Program-made: the position numbers and the translations under genes | In this document: piece after piece, positions 11,598 to 22,084 of the stretch | Position numbering within the stretch: the first letter of the stretch is position 1 | Layout of the letters: each line of letters begins with the position of its first letter | The notes under the pieces: model-generated | Told to the model about the DNA's origin: nothing | What the model saw: the letters and a program-made list of their open reading frames with translations, nothing else | Database searches by the model: none | Source of the DNA: Glandiceps talaboti | Taxonomy: Eukaryota; Hemichordata; Enteropneusta; Spengelidae | Assembly: GCF_964340395.1 (NCBI RefSeq) | Contig: NC_135565.1 | Location: 17,224,709 to 17,288,708 of the forward strand | Direction of reading: 5' to 3' | Length of the DNA stretch: 64,000 bases

Positions 11598-11672
11598 GAT
11601 GGTGGTGGTGGTGATGATGATGATGATGATGATGATGATAATGGTGATGATGATGATGATGATGACATCAGG

Positions 11673-11711
<39 letters not shown>

Positions 11712-11800
11712 CGACGATGCTGATGCTGATGATGGTGGTGGTGGTGGTGGTGATGACGATGATGATGATGATGATGTTGTTGTTGTTGTTGTATTTGTTA

Positions 11801-11861
<61 letters not shown>

Positions 11862-11900
11862 CGACGACGACGACAATGACAAAGATAAAGAGGTCAATGA
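11598..11900. repeat. (GAT)n trinucleotide satellite, ~300 bp
   Basis: GAT/GATG units are interspersed with GGT, GTT and GAC variants. All frames stay open, giving poly-Asp, poly-Met and poly-Ser readings. No initiation or splice context supports coding. Confidence 0.95.
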
Positions 11901-11904
11901 TGAA

Positions 11905-12685
11905 AATGATTGATATGCCAGTAATGTAGTTGCAATCAATAGTTCGTATGTTTATTGCAAAAACAGAAATACTAATATTTGTATTCAGTACGACACATCC
12001 ATCGGTTATGAGAAATGACTTTGTACTTGTTCGCATTGAAATAAAAATTCACGATGATGAAGTTACAGGAAGTAGATAAAATATATTTAATATCTCTCAT
12101 GGGAGACTCATTGTCTCGCTACATCAATTTTATTGTACTATAAAGCAAGAACAACAGATATGGAGAATTAATCGTCTTCCTGGTTACACCAGTAATGTGT
12201 CAATAACTATAATTTCAACAATATAACACATATGATAATGATGATGAGAAGCTTCGTAAGTGTCGATATATAACAAGTAGCCACTAGGCAAGTATTTCAA
12301 TGGAACAGGTATGTCTTTGACCACTTCCAGTTAAAAACAGTTCATCCACTTAATGCAAGTATCATTTGTGTAAAGAAGCGCTTAGAAGGAGTAATTGTTG
12401 ATCTGTAAGTCATTATACGCTAATATAAAGAATTCCTTATATGAAGTCATCCATATATGGCGGATTCTTTGTCAATATTAACGAATTTTAACGGATGAAT
12501 GTGTTCGTTTAGTTACCCACTTTTGAATATAACGATGTTACAAATATGAAATAAAACGATTGGATAACGATTTTCAAGATGATAAACATTATCAATATCT
12601 GTTGATATTTGAACAACAAAATAATATATGTTATTAACGCAAAACCGGATATAGAAGCAAAATTGTCGATCATTAACTATTCATT
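11905..12685. other. Gene-free AT-rich stretch
   Basis: No recognisable feature apart from a short gat repeat near 12236-12246. Confidence 0.4.
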
Positions 12686-12690
12686 TATAG

Positions 12691-12853
12691 TAACCTAACC
12701 TAACATAACATAACATAACATAACATAACATAGCATAACACAACATAACGTGGAATACAATATAATATAATATAATTGGTGTGTGGGTGGGTGGGTGGGT
12801 GGATGGATGGATGGATGGATGGATGGATGGATGGATGGATGGATGGATGGATG

Positions 12854-12942
<89 letters not shown>

Positions 12943-12966
12943 GCAGGCAGGCAGACAACGACAGAC

Positions 12967-13007
<41 letters not shown>

Positions 13008-13042
13008 TAGATAGATAGCTAGACAAATAGATAGATATATAG
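12691..13042. repeat. Compound satellite: CATAA, GTGG, ATGG, ATAG, ACAG
   Basis: A 350-bp series of arrays runs from pentamer (taaca/cataa) through ataat, GTGG, ATGG, ATAG, a few GGCA units, ACAG and ATAG again. Neighbouring blocks differ by single substitutions per unit (gtgg to atgg to atag). That suggests stepwise mutation and re-expansion of one array. Confidence 0.96.
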
Positions 13043-13044
13043 AA

Positions 13045-15040
13045 GGTGAAGTTAGTATACACCTAATGCTGTGTGAATGTATTGATATTGATATATAACG
13101 ACTTGGTGTGATTCTGGATGGTTGGTATTTATTTTATAATTTGTGTTTTACAAGGCCTATTGACAAAATGTTACAATGTTAGCGACATTTGTTGGGGTTT
13201 TTTCGTTCCTCTATTACGCTGTAGTCGTATGCCAGTCAAATCGTGCCTCTAAAAACTTTGGACGTGCCTTAAAATATGTACTTTCTATTCTCTGCTTTCA
13301 TAAAATGCTATCAGTTGGTGCGTTTCTAAGTGAAGCTTGGGTGTTTAGGACACGTTATATATAACATCGGAGAAGCATGAGGGATAAAATCTTGCCTTAA
13401 GTTTCAAATATTTGCTATTTACAATATTATCTTGAGGGAAAGTACTAAAAGCACGACCTACGATGATTAAATGATTCGTTGTTTGAGGGTACAAACGAAT
13501 GAACCTTGCTTTATCCTATTAATTATAACAACCGAAGTGATCCTGTTGCTATTAATGGAGCCGCAGGAAACTAAAGTTGATACAGTGTTCAATTTCGTTG
13601 CCACTTCATAGGCAATTATAATCTCATGTCACATGGGTATTGACTAATGAAAGGTCAATGACCCAGCCTCTTGTAATGGATCGAATTAGTTATACAATCT
13701 AAAGCTGTAAGTGTTGTTTTTTCCAAAAAAAAATACATACCCTTTATCGATATTTACAACCATTGGGAGAGGTTAGAAATTGGTCACGTCATGCCGCCAA
13801 GCTGTGCATAAAGTAAATGTTGTTCCACTATTTATTTGAATAACTTTTTTTTCTGTCAAGACTTTGAAGTCTACAGCGCCAACATTTATAATCTCCTCAT
13901 CCTAGATCTAAAAACTGAAAACTACTAAAATCTATCATGTCCGCAACAGGACATCAGGACGTGTGTCGTCAAAAGATTCAGGCCTTTCCAATCAGACCTC
14001 CGGCAACCCTGTTCTGTCATTATTGTGACATTCCTGATCCATCAGGGTTGTGGCAGTCCGACTGCATGCCTGTGACAGGTCATTCCCGGGGTTAATCTGT
14101 CACAGGCCTGTGATTTCTAATTGTATTGAACAATTTGTATTTCTCATACAATTTCAGCTAAGTCTCGACTTTCAAAACACAACGTAGTACACAAGCAAGT
14201 TGACTGACTACAAACGATTCTTGCTGTCCATTTGTATTATTTCGTCATAAGTGACAAGCTCCACAGAGCAGAAAATCTTTGCCAATGATGTCATAAATAA
14301 TTTAATTTTCGATTGCACCTTTGCTGTATCAAGAGGGACTGTTCAGCTCTACGCGTATCTTCGAATAAAAGAGAGTTCTAGTCTCAAAAATGTACAATCG
14401 ACAGGTTATGCCACAATAGCACTTTTCTGTTTACACTGAATAGTACTAAAATACCCTCTACGCATATGTAATTGCAAAAATACTTAGCTTCTTTTGTCTA
14501 TGATTGTAACTTTATTGAGACAAACACAAACAACTCATATACAAGTCTACAAGTTTAAGTAGAAAAACCTTTGTCAGTATCTTGAGAAAGCTATGATGTA
14601 CGGCCTTGACGAATACTAATTAATTCCATTACCACCTATCAAAACTATATGTAGGTGTTTACATCCACCCAATCAACGACACCCAAACCCATCCACCCAT
14701 CTAGCTAGCCATCCCCACACAAACACATACATATAATACAGCATATCTATTTCACTCAATTGGAGATTCCATTCTGCATTCCTCATTTTCTATTTTTATC
14801 TAAATCATGTTCGTATCTTCTGAGTGCAATATCCGAAAGTTACCGGACATTTCTGAGGCTAACGCATGAACAACATTTTAGTTGCAAAGCAATGCTGTAC
14901 CCCCATCTTTTATATCTAAAGTCATGTTTTTTAGACATTTTTTTTCAAATTTCCAATACAACTGCAAGACAATACATTATATTCTTCTATAATATATATA
15001 TAGTCATATAAATAGAAAAATATATGTTACCGTTTCTCTT
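13045..15040. other. Gene-free stretch with a strong hairpin
   Basis: Short frames at 13176-13364, 14251-14439 and 14760-15011 lack family motifs. The only striking structure is the inverted-repeat cluster at about 13990-14115. Confidence 0.35.
14068..14107. other. Perfect 11-bp inverted repeat with 18-nt loop
   Basis: GCCTGTGACAG (14068-14078) is the exact reverse complement of CTGTCACAGGC (14097-14107). The loop contains cccggg. The right arm overlaps a 12-bp palindrome, CACAGGCCTGTG. About 75 bp upstream, CAACCCTG and CAGGGTTG form another inverted pair. Together they look like a transposon or attachment-type remnant, or a structured regulatory element; the sequence does not say which. 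Confidence 0.7.
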
Positions 15041-15045
15041 GCTCG

Positions 15046-15048
15046 TCC

Positions 15049-15113
<65 letters not shown>

Positions 15114-15255
15114 GTCTGTCTGTCTGTCTGTCTGTCTGTCTGCCTGCCTGCCTGCCTGTATGTCGGTCTGTAATTGTCTCAACCTGTGTGTGTGTGTGTG
15201 TGTGTGTGTGTCTGTCTGTCTGTGTGTGAGTGTGTGTGTCTGAGTGTGTCTGTCG

Positions 15256-15290
<35 letters not shown>

Positions 15291-15312
15291 GGTCTGTCTC
15301 TGTGTGTGTCTC
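15046..15312. repeat. (CTGT)n/(TG)n compound microsatellite
   Basis: Two CTGT arrays, separated by CCTG, TG and TGAG variants, span about 265 bp. Associated frames are repeat translations. Confidence 0.97.
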
Positions 15313-15314
15313 TT

Positions 15315-16250
15315 GCTGGAGTGTCAGTATTGATATGTTTTCATATGTTTTCATTTGATTGTAACAATGCAGTAGTCTATAATCTTAAATACCGAATGTA
15401 TCCTCAATATTAAAGACGTCAACAATATGACTTACGCATGAAGATTACAAATTACTGGAAAAGTGCGAGCCGTCCTACGTAACATTTCAAAATGAAAATA
15501 ATTTCTATGGTATCCTTAACATCTGTCTAAATATCAGGTTTTTGTTTTTTGTGTAAAATAAATTACCGACTCAGCAACTCATTTCGGGGAGCAGTGTTGC
15601 TCAGGACAGCACTTGACATTTCCGTGAAACATTGAACTACTTCCTAAAGACGCCACTTATTTTAATAGCAAGGCAATGTAATTGCCTTGTAAAAATAGAA
15701 AAAGAAAAAAGTCACGTGTGACATCCAATCAGGACATATCAACTTCACTGTTACTGTACTGAACATCGATAGTACTTTTGAAAATATCAGAACTGATAAT
15801 TAGAATATAAATGTCATCCACAGTAGACACCGTGCGTCACCTCCCAATTAAAGTTACGTCTGACAGACTGTCAAACACAAAGTGATTTTTCTATGGCTTG
15901 ACATTACTTGGCATGATATTTTGTAAATTACACCTAGGAGTGAGAGGAATTTAATTTTGCAACAACTGTAGAAAAAGTTGAGAGATATCAAACTATATGG
16001 TGCTAGGGAGAACATGTAGCTCCATTTAATACGGGTAAGATGGGCCGAATTTCGAGTATATAATAAATAATATCGGGATTTTCATAGTCTAAAATATTTG
16101 CTGACGATTCAACCAATTGTTGTTGGATAGGATTCAACATTGTGAATTTAAAAAAAATGATATGACTAATTTAGCACGAAAGAAAAGTAGTAGATAGGAA
16201 AGCAAATTTACAGACTGTCCCTGTAGGTACACTAGCTTTATTAGTACAGG
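15315..16250. other. Gene-free stretch with a small hairpin
   Basis: Nothing coding was recognised. CAAGGCAA (15669-15676) pairs with TTGCCTTG (15682-15689) around a 5-nt loop. Confidence 0.4.
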
Positions 16251-16289
16251 CCCAGTCAGTATGGACTATGATTAATCTTTAGGGGTGAG

Positions 16290-16610
16290 AAAGATGTCTT
16301 TGGCAGAGTTATAGAAAGAGTTGGTCTACAACAAAAGAATCATTCTATGTATTCCTTTTTGGCTTAGGAAGAGCTATACATTGCAACAACCTGGGTTTGA
16401 ACTCTTGCCCTTTATAGGTCCAAATGGGAAAAGCATTACAATTTAGGTACGACCAATAGTCGTATGGCAGAGCTATACCAAGAGTTGGTCCAGAGCAAAG
16501 ATATGGTACTATGTAACCCGTATGGCTCTATTAATGACATACCACTAGTGCGAGAACCTGGGATTGAAACTTTGGCCCGTTATGCATCGGGTGTACTAAG
16601 AGCTTGTAAA
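16290..16610 (+). repeat. Two diverged tandem SINE-like units
   Basis: Two units of about 165 bp share the landmarks tggcagagytata, agagttggtc, aycatgta-like and ctggg-ttgaa. Unit 1 carries a fair pol III B box (GGGTTTGAACTC near 16391) about 34 nt after a possible A box (TGGCTTAGGAAGAGC). In unit 2 the B box has decayed (GGGATTGAAACT). This fits a dimeric or tandem tRNA-derived SINE. A 91-codon frame (16464-16739) runs across unit 2 and is probably incidental. Confidence 0.4.
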
Positions 16611-16751
16611 AAAAATGAGGGGAGGGGGGAGGTTGAACTTCAATCGAAGCAGCATACAAAAATAGAATATGACGGAAGGAGGGCAATTAGCCTAGCCATT
16701 TCTATAGATTATCTGAACACCAAAGGCCACAGTAACTAAACGTTTTTATAA

Positions 16752-17755
16752 TGATAGCAAAAAGAAAAAGAAAAAGTGTGTTGCCGATAACATGACTTCA
16801 GAAAATTGGGTAGGTAGTATAGGTCGAAATTGTATTTGTTTCCATTAAGCTTATATGTTGTTGAGAAATTGCTTAAACCCCAAGAAAAAAACGTTGGTGA
16901 TAGTAATAGTTTGATGAAGTGTAAAAGACGTTAACAAATTTAAGGAAGACAATTTCAAGTGAAGTAGAAATTGTAATAAAGTTGGGGAGTAGATAGTTGT
17001 TGTTCTATTCCGGATCTTACACTGTCGGGACGACAACTCTCACAGCATACAGCAAAGACTCTAACACAACAGCTTTTCACAGGAAGGAGACTTGATTTAT
17101 TATTCCACGTGAACTCTAAATCTAAATCTAACATTTGACATGAAAACACAAGTATTTAAACCTAGTAATAATCCCTAACACCTCCCTACACAGTTGGCAT
17201 GCTACTCATTGGATAGGGGTCATCACATGATTACTCTAAGTATTACGATCGGATCCGCATATTGAATTATGGAAATCTGCCCTAGTATTAATATCTAATA
17301 TCACTATGATTTGGGATGTTTCGTCAAGACATCCCCTATGACGTCACTCCAAGGTCCATTCATGGTGAAGTACACTTCCTATGTACCAAGGGATTATAAC
17401 TACTTAACACTATACACTTCAATTAACTTCTAATATTTTGTAACAACTTTGAAATACTTTTCAATATGCGATTCAAATTTCTCTGTAACCAAGGCTACGA
17501 CATCACATACGAACACAACATGCAGACTAAACTGTATAAATTCACCTTACAATGTGAAAGACATTGTATCTCTGGAATTAGAATGTTTAAAGAAAGTGAT
17601 CAAAGATATTTTGGCTAGAAAGTTTAACCCGAAATTGAAGTAACTTGCCACCATTTAACCTTTTTGAATGTAAAGAAATGTTTAAAGTCGGTGGCTTAAA
17701 TTGGGGTTGGTCAGGTTAAAAACCACATTTCTTCACTTGGCCTTATGTTTCTACT
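16752..17755 (+). repeat. Dispersed ~1-kb repeat, copy A
   Basis: It shares colinear blocks with 40848-41930. The first is atga-aggcaaaa...aaaagtgt...ataacatgacttcagaaaat with ggtaggtag near 16795, then gtgtaaaaga near 16920. Next come gaacacaa.atrcagact at 17507-17525 and aaagac...tttctct/gtatctct near 17560. Last are gaagtaa-ttg-caccattt-acctttttg at 17637-17668 and ttggccttay near 17738. In matching frames both copies translate to similar pieces (NMTSENxVG; NTxYRLxC), so the source may have been protein-coding, perhaps a transposon ORF. Here the last frame ends KDILARKFNPKLK and a stop at 17641-17643. The copy is interrupted by the LTR-like insert. Confidence 0.65.
16998..17445 (-). mobile_element. 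Solo LTR-like element inside dispersed repeat copy A
   Basis: Read on the minus strand, the 448-bp segment begins TGTTAC and ends GAACAACA, the TG...CA ends of an LTR. Inside, in order, are a CRE (TGACGTCA at 17339-17346), a TATA-like TTTAAATACT (17151-17160) and AATAAA (17097-17102). This is the expected U3-R-U5 order with a short R. The matching region of copy B lacks this block, which supports insertion. A target duplication is not evident: atagt on one side, acttt on the other. The ends may therefore be off by a few bases. No second LTR or internal region lies nearby. A chromoviral or other Gypsy-type origin is possible but unproven. Confidence 0.5.
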
Positions 17756-17759
17756 GTTT

Positions 17760-20555
17760 ATAATGTATGGAGCAGGATACAGATATTCCATTGCAAATAC
17801 TCTGTGACACCGAAACTATGACACTAATTTACTTAATGAAAAGGCTATTTTTGTAATTCAGATATACGATAAACGTGAGTAGTTCGGAAGTCGCAGAAAT
17901 GTGCGAATTTATCTTCCTAGTTTGTCTTGAGGCAGACTAGAATTAAATGGGTTGTATGTTAGAAAATGATAAAAGCGACGAAACCAGTGCTGCATGAAAT
18001 TGTACAAAGTAATCAAAATTGTAGTTAGGTGTCGTTCATAGTGGGAAAACACGTGCACGAGCGTTCGACATTAACCAGTAAAAAGGTGTCCTTAAGTCAA
18101 CTCCAAGCGTTATTTAAATTTACTAATGAAGGCAATAGAATTACGTTTGCTTTACGTCTAGCTGCTAATACCGGTCTAGGTATGCGAACCCAGCAGCGCT
18201 AACCATTCCAATAATGATGCCACGAGTGATCAGTTGAGAATCATATTTGACACGCTTCACGAAACCATACGCACGAACGATTAACAAGTACGTGAACTGT
18301 ACAAAAACAACCAGTATCCGCACCTCTGCGAGGCATTACGGCCATTATAGCAAATCCACAGTTTTCTGCAACGCTGGAAAGAGTTAATAAACTGCTTATC
18401 GGTCATTCGTAGTCCAAATGTGCAATCAGTTTGGACGTACTCGACAAATCTAGCTTTCCTGATGTAGTAACAAAGAACTTTGATACTTTGAATTTACAAT
18501 TGAGAGATATAGCAAGCTTTATATTAAAATGGGCCATGATATCAATAATGGGTATTCAATTTTGATATTTTACTATGAAACATATTTACTGTGTTTTTCT
18601 CATCAAAATCACACTGCGCATCAACAGAAAACCAAGCCCCGTGACCATGCGGAACTCGATAAATGGCAACATCTTAGATATTAACTTTGTTATTGGACGT
18701 AGAGTATGAACACTTTTCAAAAATATTTTTAGTTGCAATTTAGACTTGTGGTCTATATTGTTTCATGTTATCATTTTTTTCTAATGTAAAGTTATTTTAT
18801 CAATTACAAATCCAAAATAAATACCAAGTTCTCACACCCATCTGGCAACTTTAAAGTTCACGAGAACGTATGGTGAAACTGTTCGAATTATTTTGTATTA
18901 ATAATTGTACTCTTAAACCATTTCAATAGGTTGCGTAGTGTGTAAATGCTGGTATATTTCGTGGAAGCAACTTTCCAATAGTTTTTCATGTTTGTATTAT
19001 ATTCATGTATGCATGCTGTATTTATGGTTTTTCAGTTGTGTAACCATGTGACACTTGATACATTGTACGCTCAGCGTTGGAATTGAATAAAAGAAAAACA
19101 AATAAGCATTATTTGGAACCATTAAAACAATAATGATAATGACCAAAAATTAAAAAAAGGTGTGTATAACAGCCACAATGTATAGTTGAAAGCATAGCTA
19201 GTCTTGGGTTTGAATGCGAGGATGTTTAACCCCTCCATACTTACCCACTTTACTGTATAAATTACTGTAACTAATTCAACGTGTTCTTAAAACTATTATT
19301 GACGCAAACGAACAAGAGTGGATTCTGATAGAAATGTCTCTAAAGGTGAACAATGTAATGAAATTCGCTACTGTATTAGACAATTCACAGCTAGATAATT
19401 TTGATAACAGTCTTTATAGATGACAATTCTAAGTAAATTTGTAAAAATGATGACTCTCCGCATCACAAGTATCAATAATTATTCAAACCTTTATTAATAA
19501 AGTTATGAAGTGAGTATCTTAATTCTCACCATCAGTATTTATTAACACTCAAAGAGGTTTTCAAAGCTGATAGAAATAAAATAAATCAAATAAAACACAA
19601 ACAATAAGAAATAAATAATGTTTAATCTACATATTTGTGGTTGTATCTCGCATGGTGCAACTCTATGTTTTCATCCATCAATACGACATGTTGTTTACAG
19701 GATGTTTTTAATTTTGCACAATTTTCCCCATGAATGCGATCATCCGATGACGAAGTGATATTGACACAGCAGTCGTTCGACTACATACTCGCGTATCGGG
19801 GTCCCTTGCGATAAAGATCTAGTAACTAGGGAAGCTTAAGCCCAACTTTGTTACTGAGCAAAACTTTCCACGATTTACAAAAGTTTGCCAAAGTAAATTC
19901 TATAATCATGCGAATATGGCAAAATCAACATGGTAGCCAGAACTTAGGGTGGCCATGAGTTTACATCATGAATCGCGACGCGAGGCATCATACTTTTCAA
20001 CAAACAAAGATAACTGTATCTGGACAAGGGTAAAGGATGACCGGTGAGCTTAATACATTGTCAAGCAATGAAGCAATTTGAATTTGAGAGAATATGACGA
20101 CGAAGTCGCAGACAAAAATGTTTAAAGATTATGTCGGCAACAGTTTTTATGACTCAGAAGTCGTTTAGATTTGTAGTAAAATTAAGTTACATTTTGAAAG
20201 AATGTTTGTGAAAACACGTCCCCCTATGCAATTCATGTTTAATGCACGTTTGTGTAATTTAAAAACAGAAGGGCATATTGATACTTTATTCATGTGTGGA
20301 AGCTCACACTAGTATAAGGTGACAAATGTAAAGGTCAAACTCCCGAGAAGGTTGTTAATAGTATGGTGATGGACTTATTATCGACAAATGTTTAATATTT
20401 ATGATTAACATTTGAAAGTAAATATATTGATATTGAACCAATCATAGCTACTATCAACTACTATATTCAGAAGTCAGCAATTCATAATGCAAGTCGATGA
20501 TTTGTGTTGCTTTTAGTGTCCTTTTGTTCTGTTTTACTTTGACTTTGTTGCTCCG
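17760..20555. other. Unassigned stretch with possible decayed coding at 18.07-18.57 kb
   Basis: Between about 18090 and 18570 several short frames read protein-like segments (for example LFKFTNEGNRITFALRL and SLDVLDKSSFPDVVTKNF), broken by stops and shifts. No family is recognised. The remainder to 20555 is featureless AT-rich sequence. Confidence 0.25.
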
Positions 20556-20560
20556 TCTCC

Positions 20561-20840
<280 letters not shown>

Positions 20841-20844
20841 CACC

Positions 20845-21565
20845 CACTCACTCATACCGTCTCTTCTCATTCGCACACAGTCGCTGTCCCAATATCGATT
20901 GAATTCTCTCGGCGAATTTTATCATGGCAGTATACTTAATGTAATGACAGTGTAGTTAGTGTGTTTGGCATACGGAGAGAGGTGTGCGAAAGGAATAGAA
21001 TAGACCACTAGACGTGTAAAAGAATTCACAGTAGTAACATCACAAGGACGGTGATAAATGTATCTCATGGGATATTGCTAATCATTAACCACAACATTCA
21101 TATTGGGACGTTACTGATGTTCATATGTATGCAAGTCAAAGTTCAAGAGCGTAATTTGATATGTCGTGTGTTCACCTTCGTCCACTATCTCAGTCATCAG
21201 CTTACATATCACACCCGTGTGAATTCCATACGCATCATTAGTGAAATCAAAAGGCAGGTCACACCATGGAGAGGAGCTTGGGGACTAGATGACCAACTAT
21301 CGGAGGGATCTACGCATTCTTTATATCTTAAAGCAAATAGAGTAAGCTTTGTCATCAATCATAACATCTTACTGTTAATGCAGATAAGATTTACATCTTC
21401 ATTATCTCCTTTTTGACTTTTGGCTGTAATCTCCGTAAAACCACCAGGAATACATAAGACTATTAATCATAGGTAAAAGGTCAAACATATTTACTGTCTA
21501 AAATCTAATTCTGTTGTGTGCCCCCCCCCCCCGTTATACCTATTGATGTCTGTGCATTTAACTAC
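20845..21565. other. Gene-free stretch with an unassigned 121-codon frame
   Basis: An ORF at 21051-21416 (plus) is long for the local composition, but its start is non-ATG and no motif is recognised. A C13 homopolymer lies near 21521-21534. Confidence 0.25.
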
Positions 21566-21568
21566 TAG

Positions 21569-21700
21569 TATGTATGTATGTATGTATGTATGTATGTATG
21601 TATGTATGTATGTATGTATGTATATGTGTGTGTGTGTGTGTGTGTGCGTGTATGAATGTATGCGTCTGTCTGCTGTCTGCTGTCTGCTGTCTGCCTGCCC
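21569..21700. repeat. (GTAT)n (GT)n and (CTGCTGT)n arrays
   Basis: About 50 bp of GTAT and 25 bp of GT are followed by a 7-bp CTGCTGT tandem at about 21666-21692. Confidence 0.95.
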
Positions 21701-22026
21701 ACCCGCCCGCCTGTAAGATCAAGAGAAGAACTGTACACTCCACATATTATTTGTGTTGTTTACCACACTCTGTACTCAGTGTGCACTATACCAGTAAACA
21801 AACTGTACAAGAGTTTCATATAATACAGATAGTTTGCGAGTCTTTACTTGCTTTTACAGTTTGAATGTACTATAAAAGCACAGATCGTTTCGTTTCTTTA
21901 AGGTGTAACTATTTCAGCCTTAGAGAAAATTGGAATTTTTTCTTCTTCTAATAATTGTGACGGGAAATTGCATGGTTTTGACAAGGTTAAAAGTGGGCGA
22001 GCGTAACTATCTTTAAATGCATTTCC

Positions 22027-22027
<1 letters not shown>

Positions 22028-22079
<52 letters not shown>
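22028..22079. repeat. (CAA)n microsatellite
   Basis: About 17 uninterrupted CAA units. Confidence 0.97.
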
Positions 22080-22084
22080 GATAA

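Noticed and set aside
11595-12036. Poly-Asp, poly-Ser and poly-Ile frames
   Set aside because: They come from the GAT trinucleotide array. There is no start, splice or flanking domain context.
12690-12720. Telomere-like cctaacctaac
   Set aside because: Only two units are present before it becomes the taaca/cataa pentamer array. There is no TTAGGG tract.
15669-15695. Hairpin followed by an A-rich stretch, resembling a bacterial terminator
   Set aside because: The setting is eukaryotic, the tail is A-rich rather than T-rich, and no gene lies upstream.
18150-18210. Possible tRNA or SINE on the minus strand (tggttagcgctgctgggttcgc)
   Set aside because: The A- and B-box-like sequences are only about 15 nt apart, far too close for a tRNA head.
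21051-21416. 121-codon plus-strand frame
   Set aside because: This is the longest non-repeat frame, but it has a non-ATG start, no recognised domain and no splice signals at its edges. It was not called as a gene.
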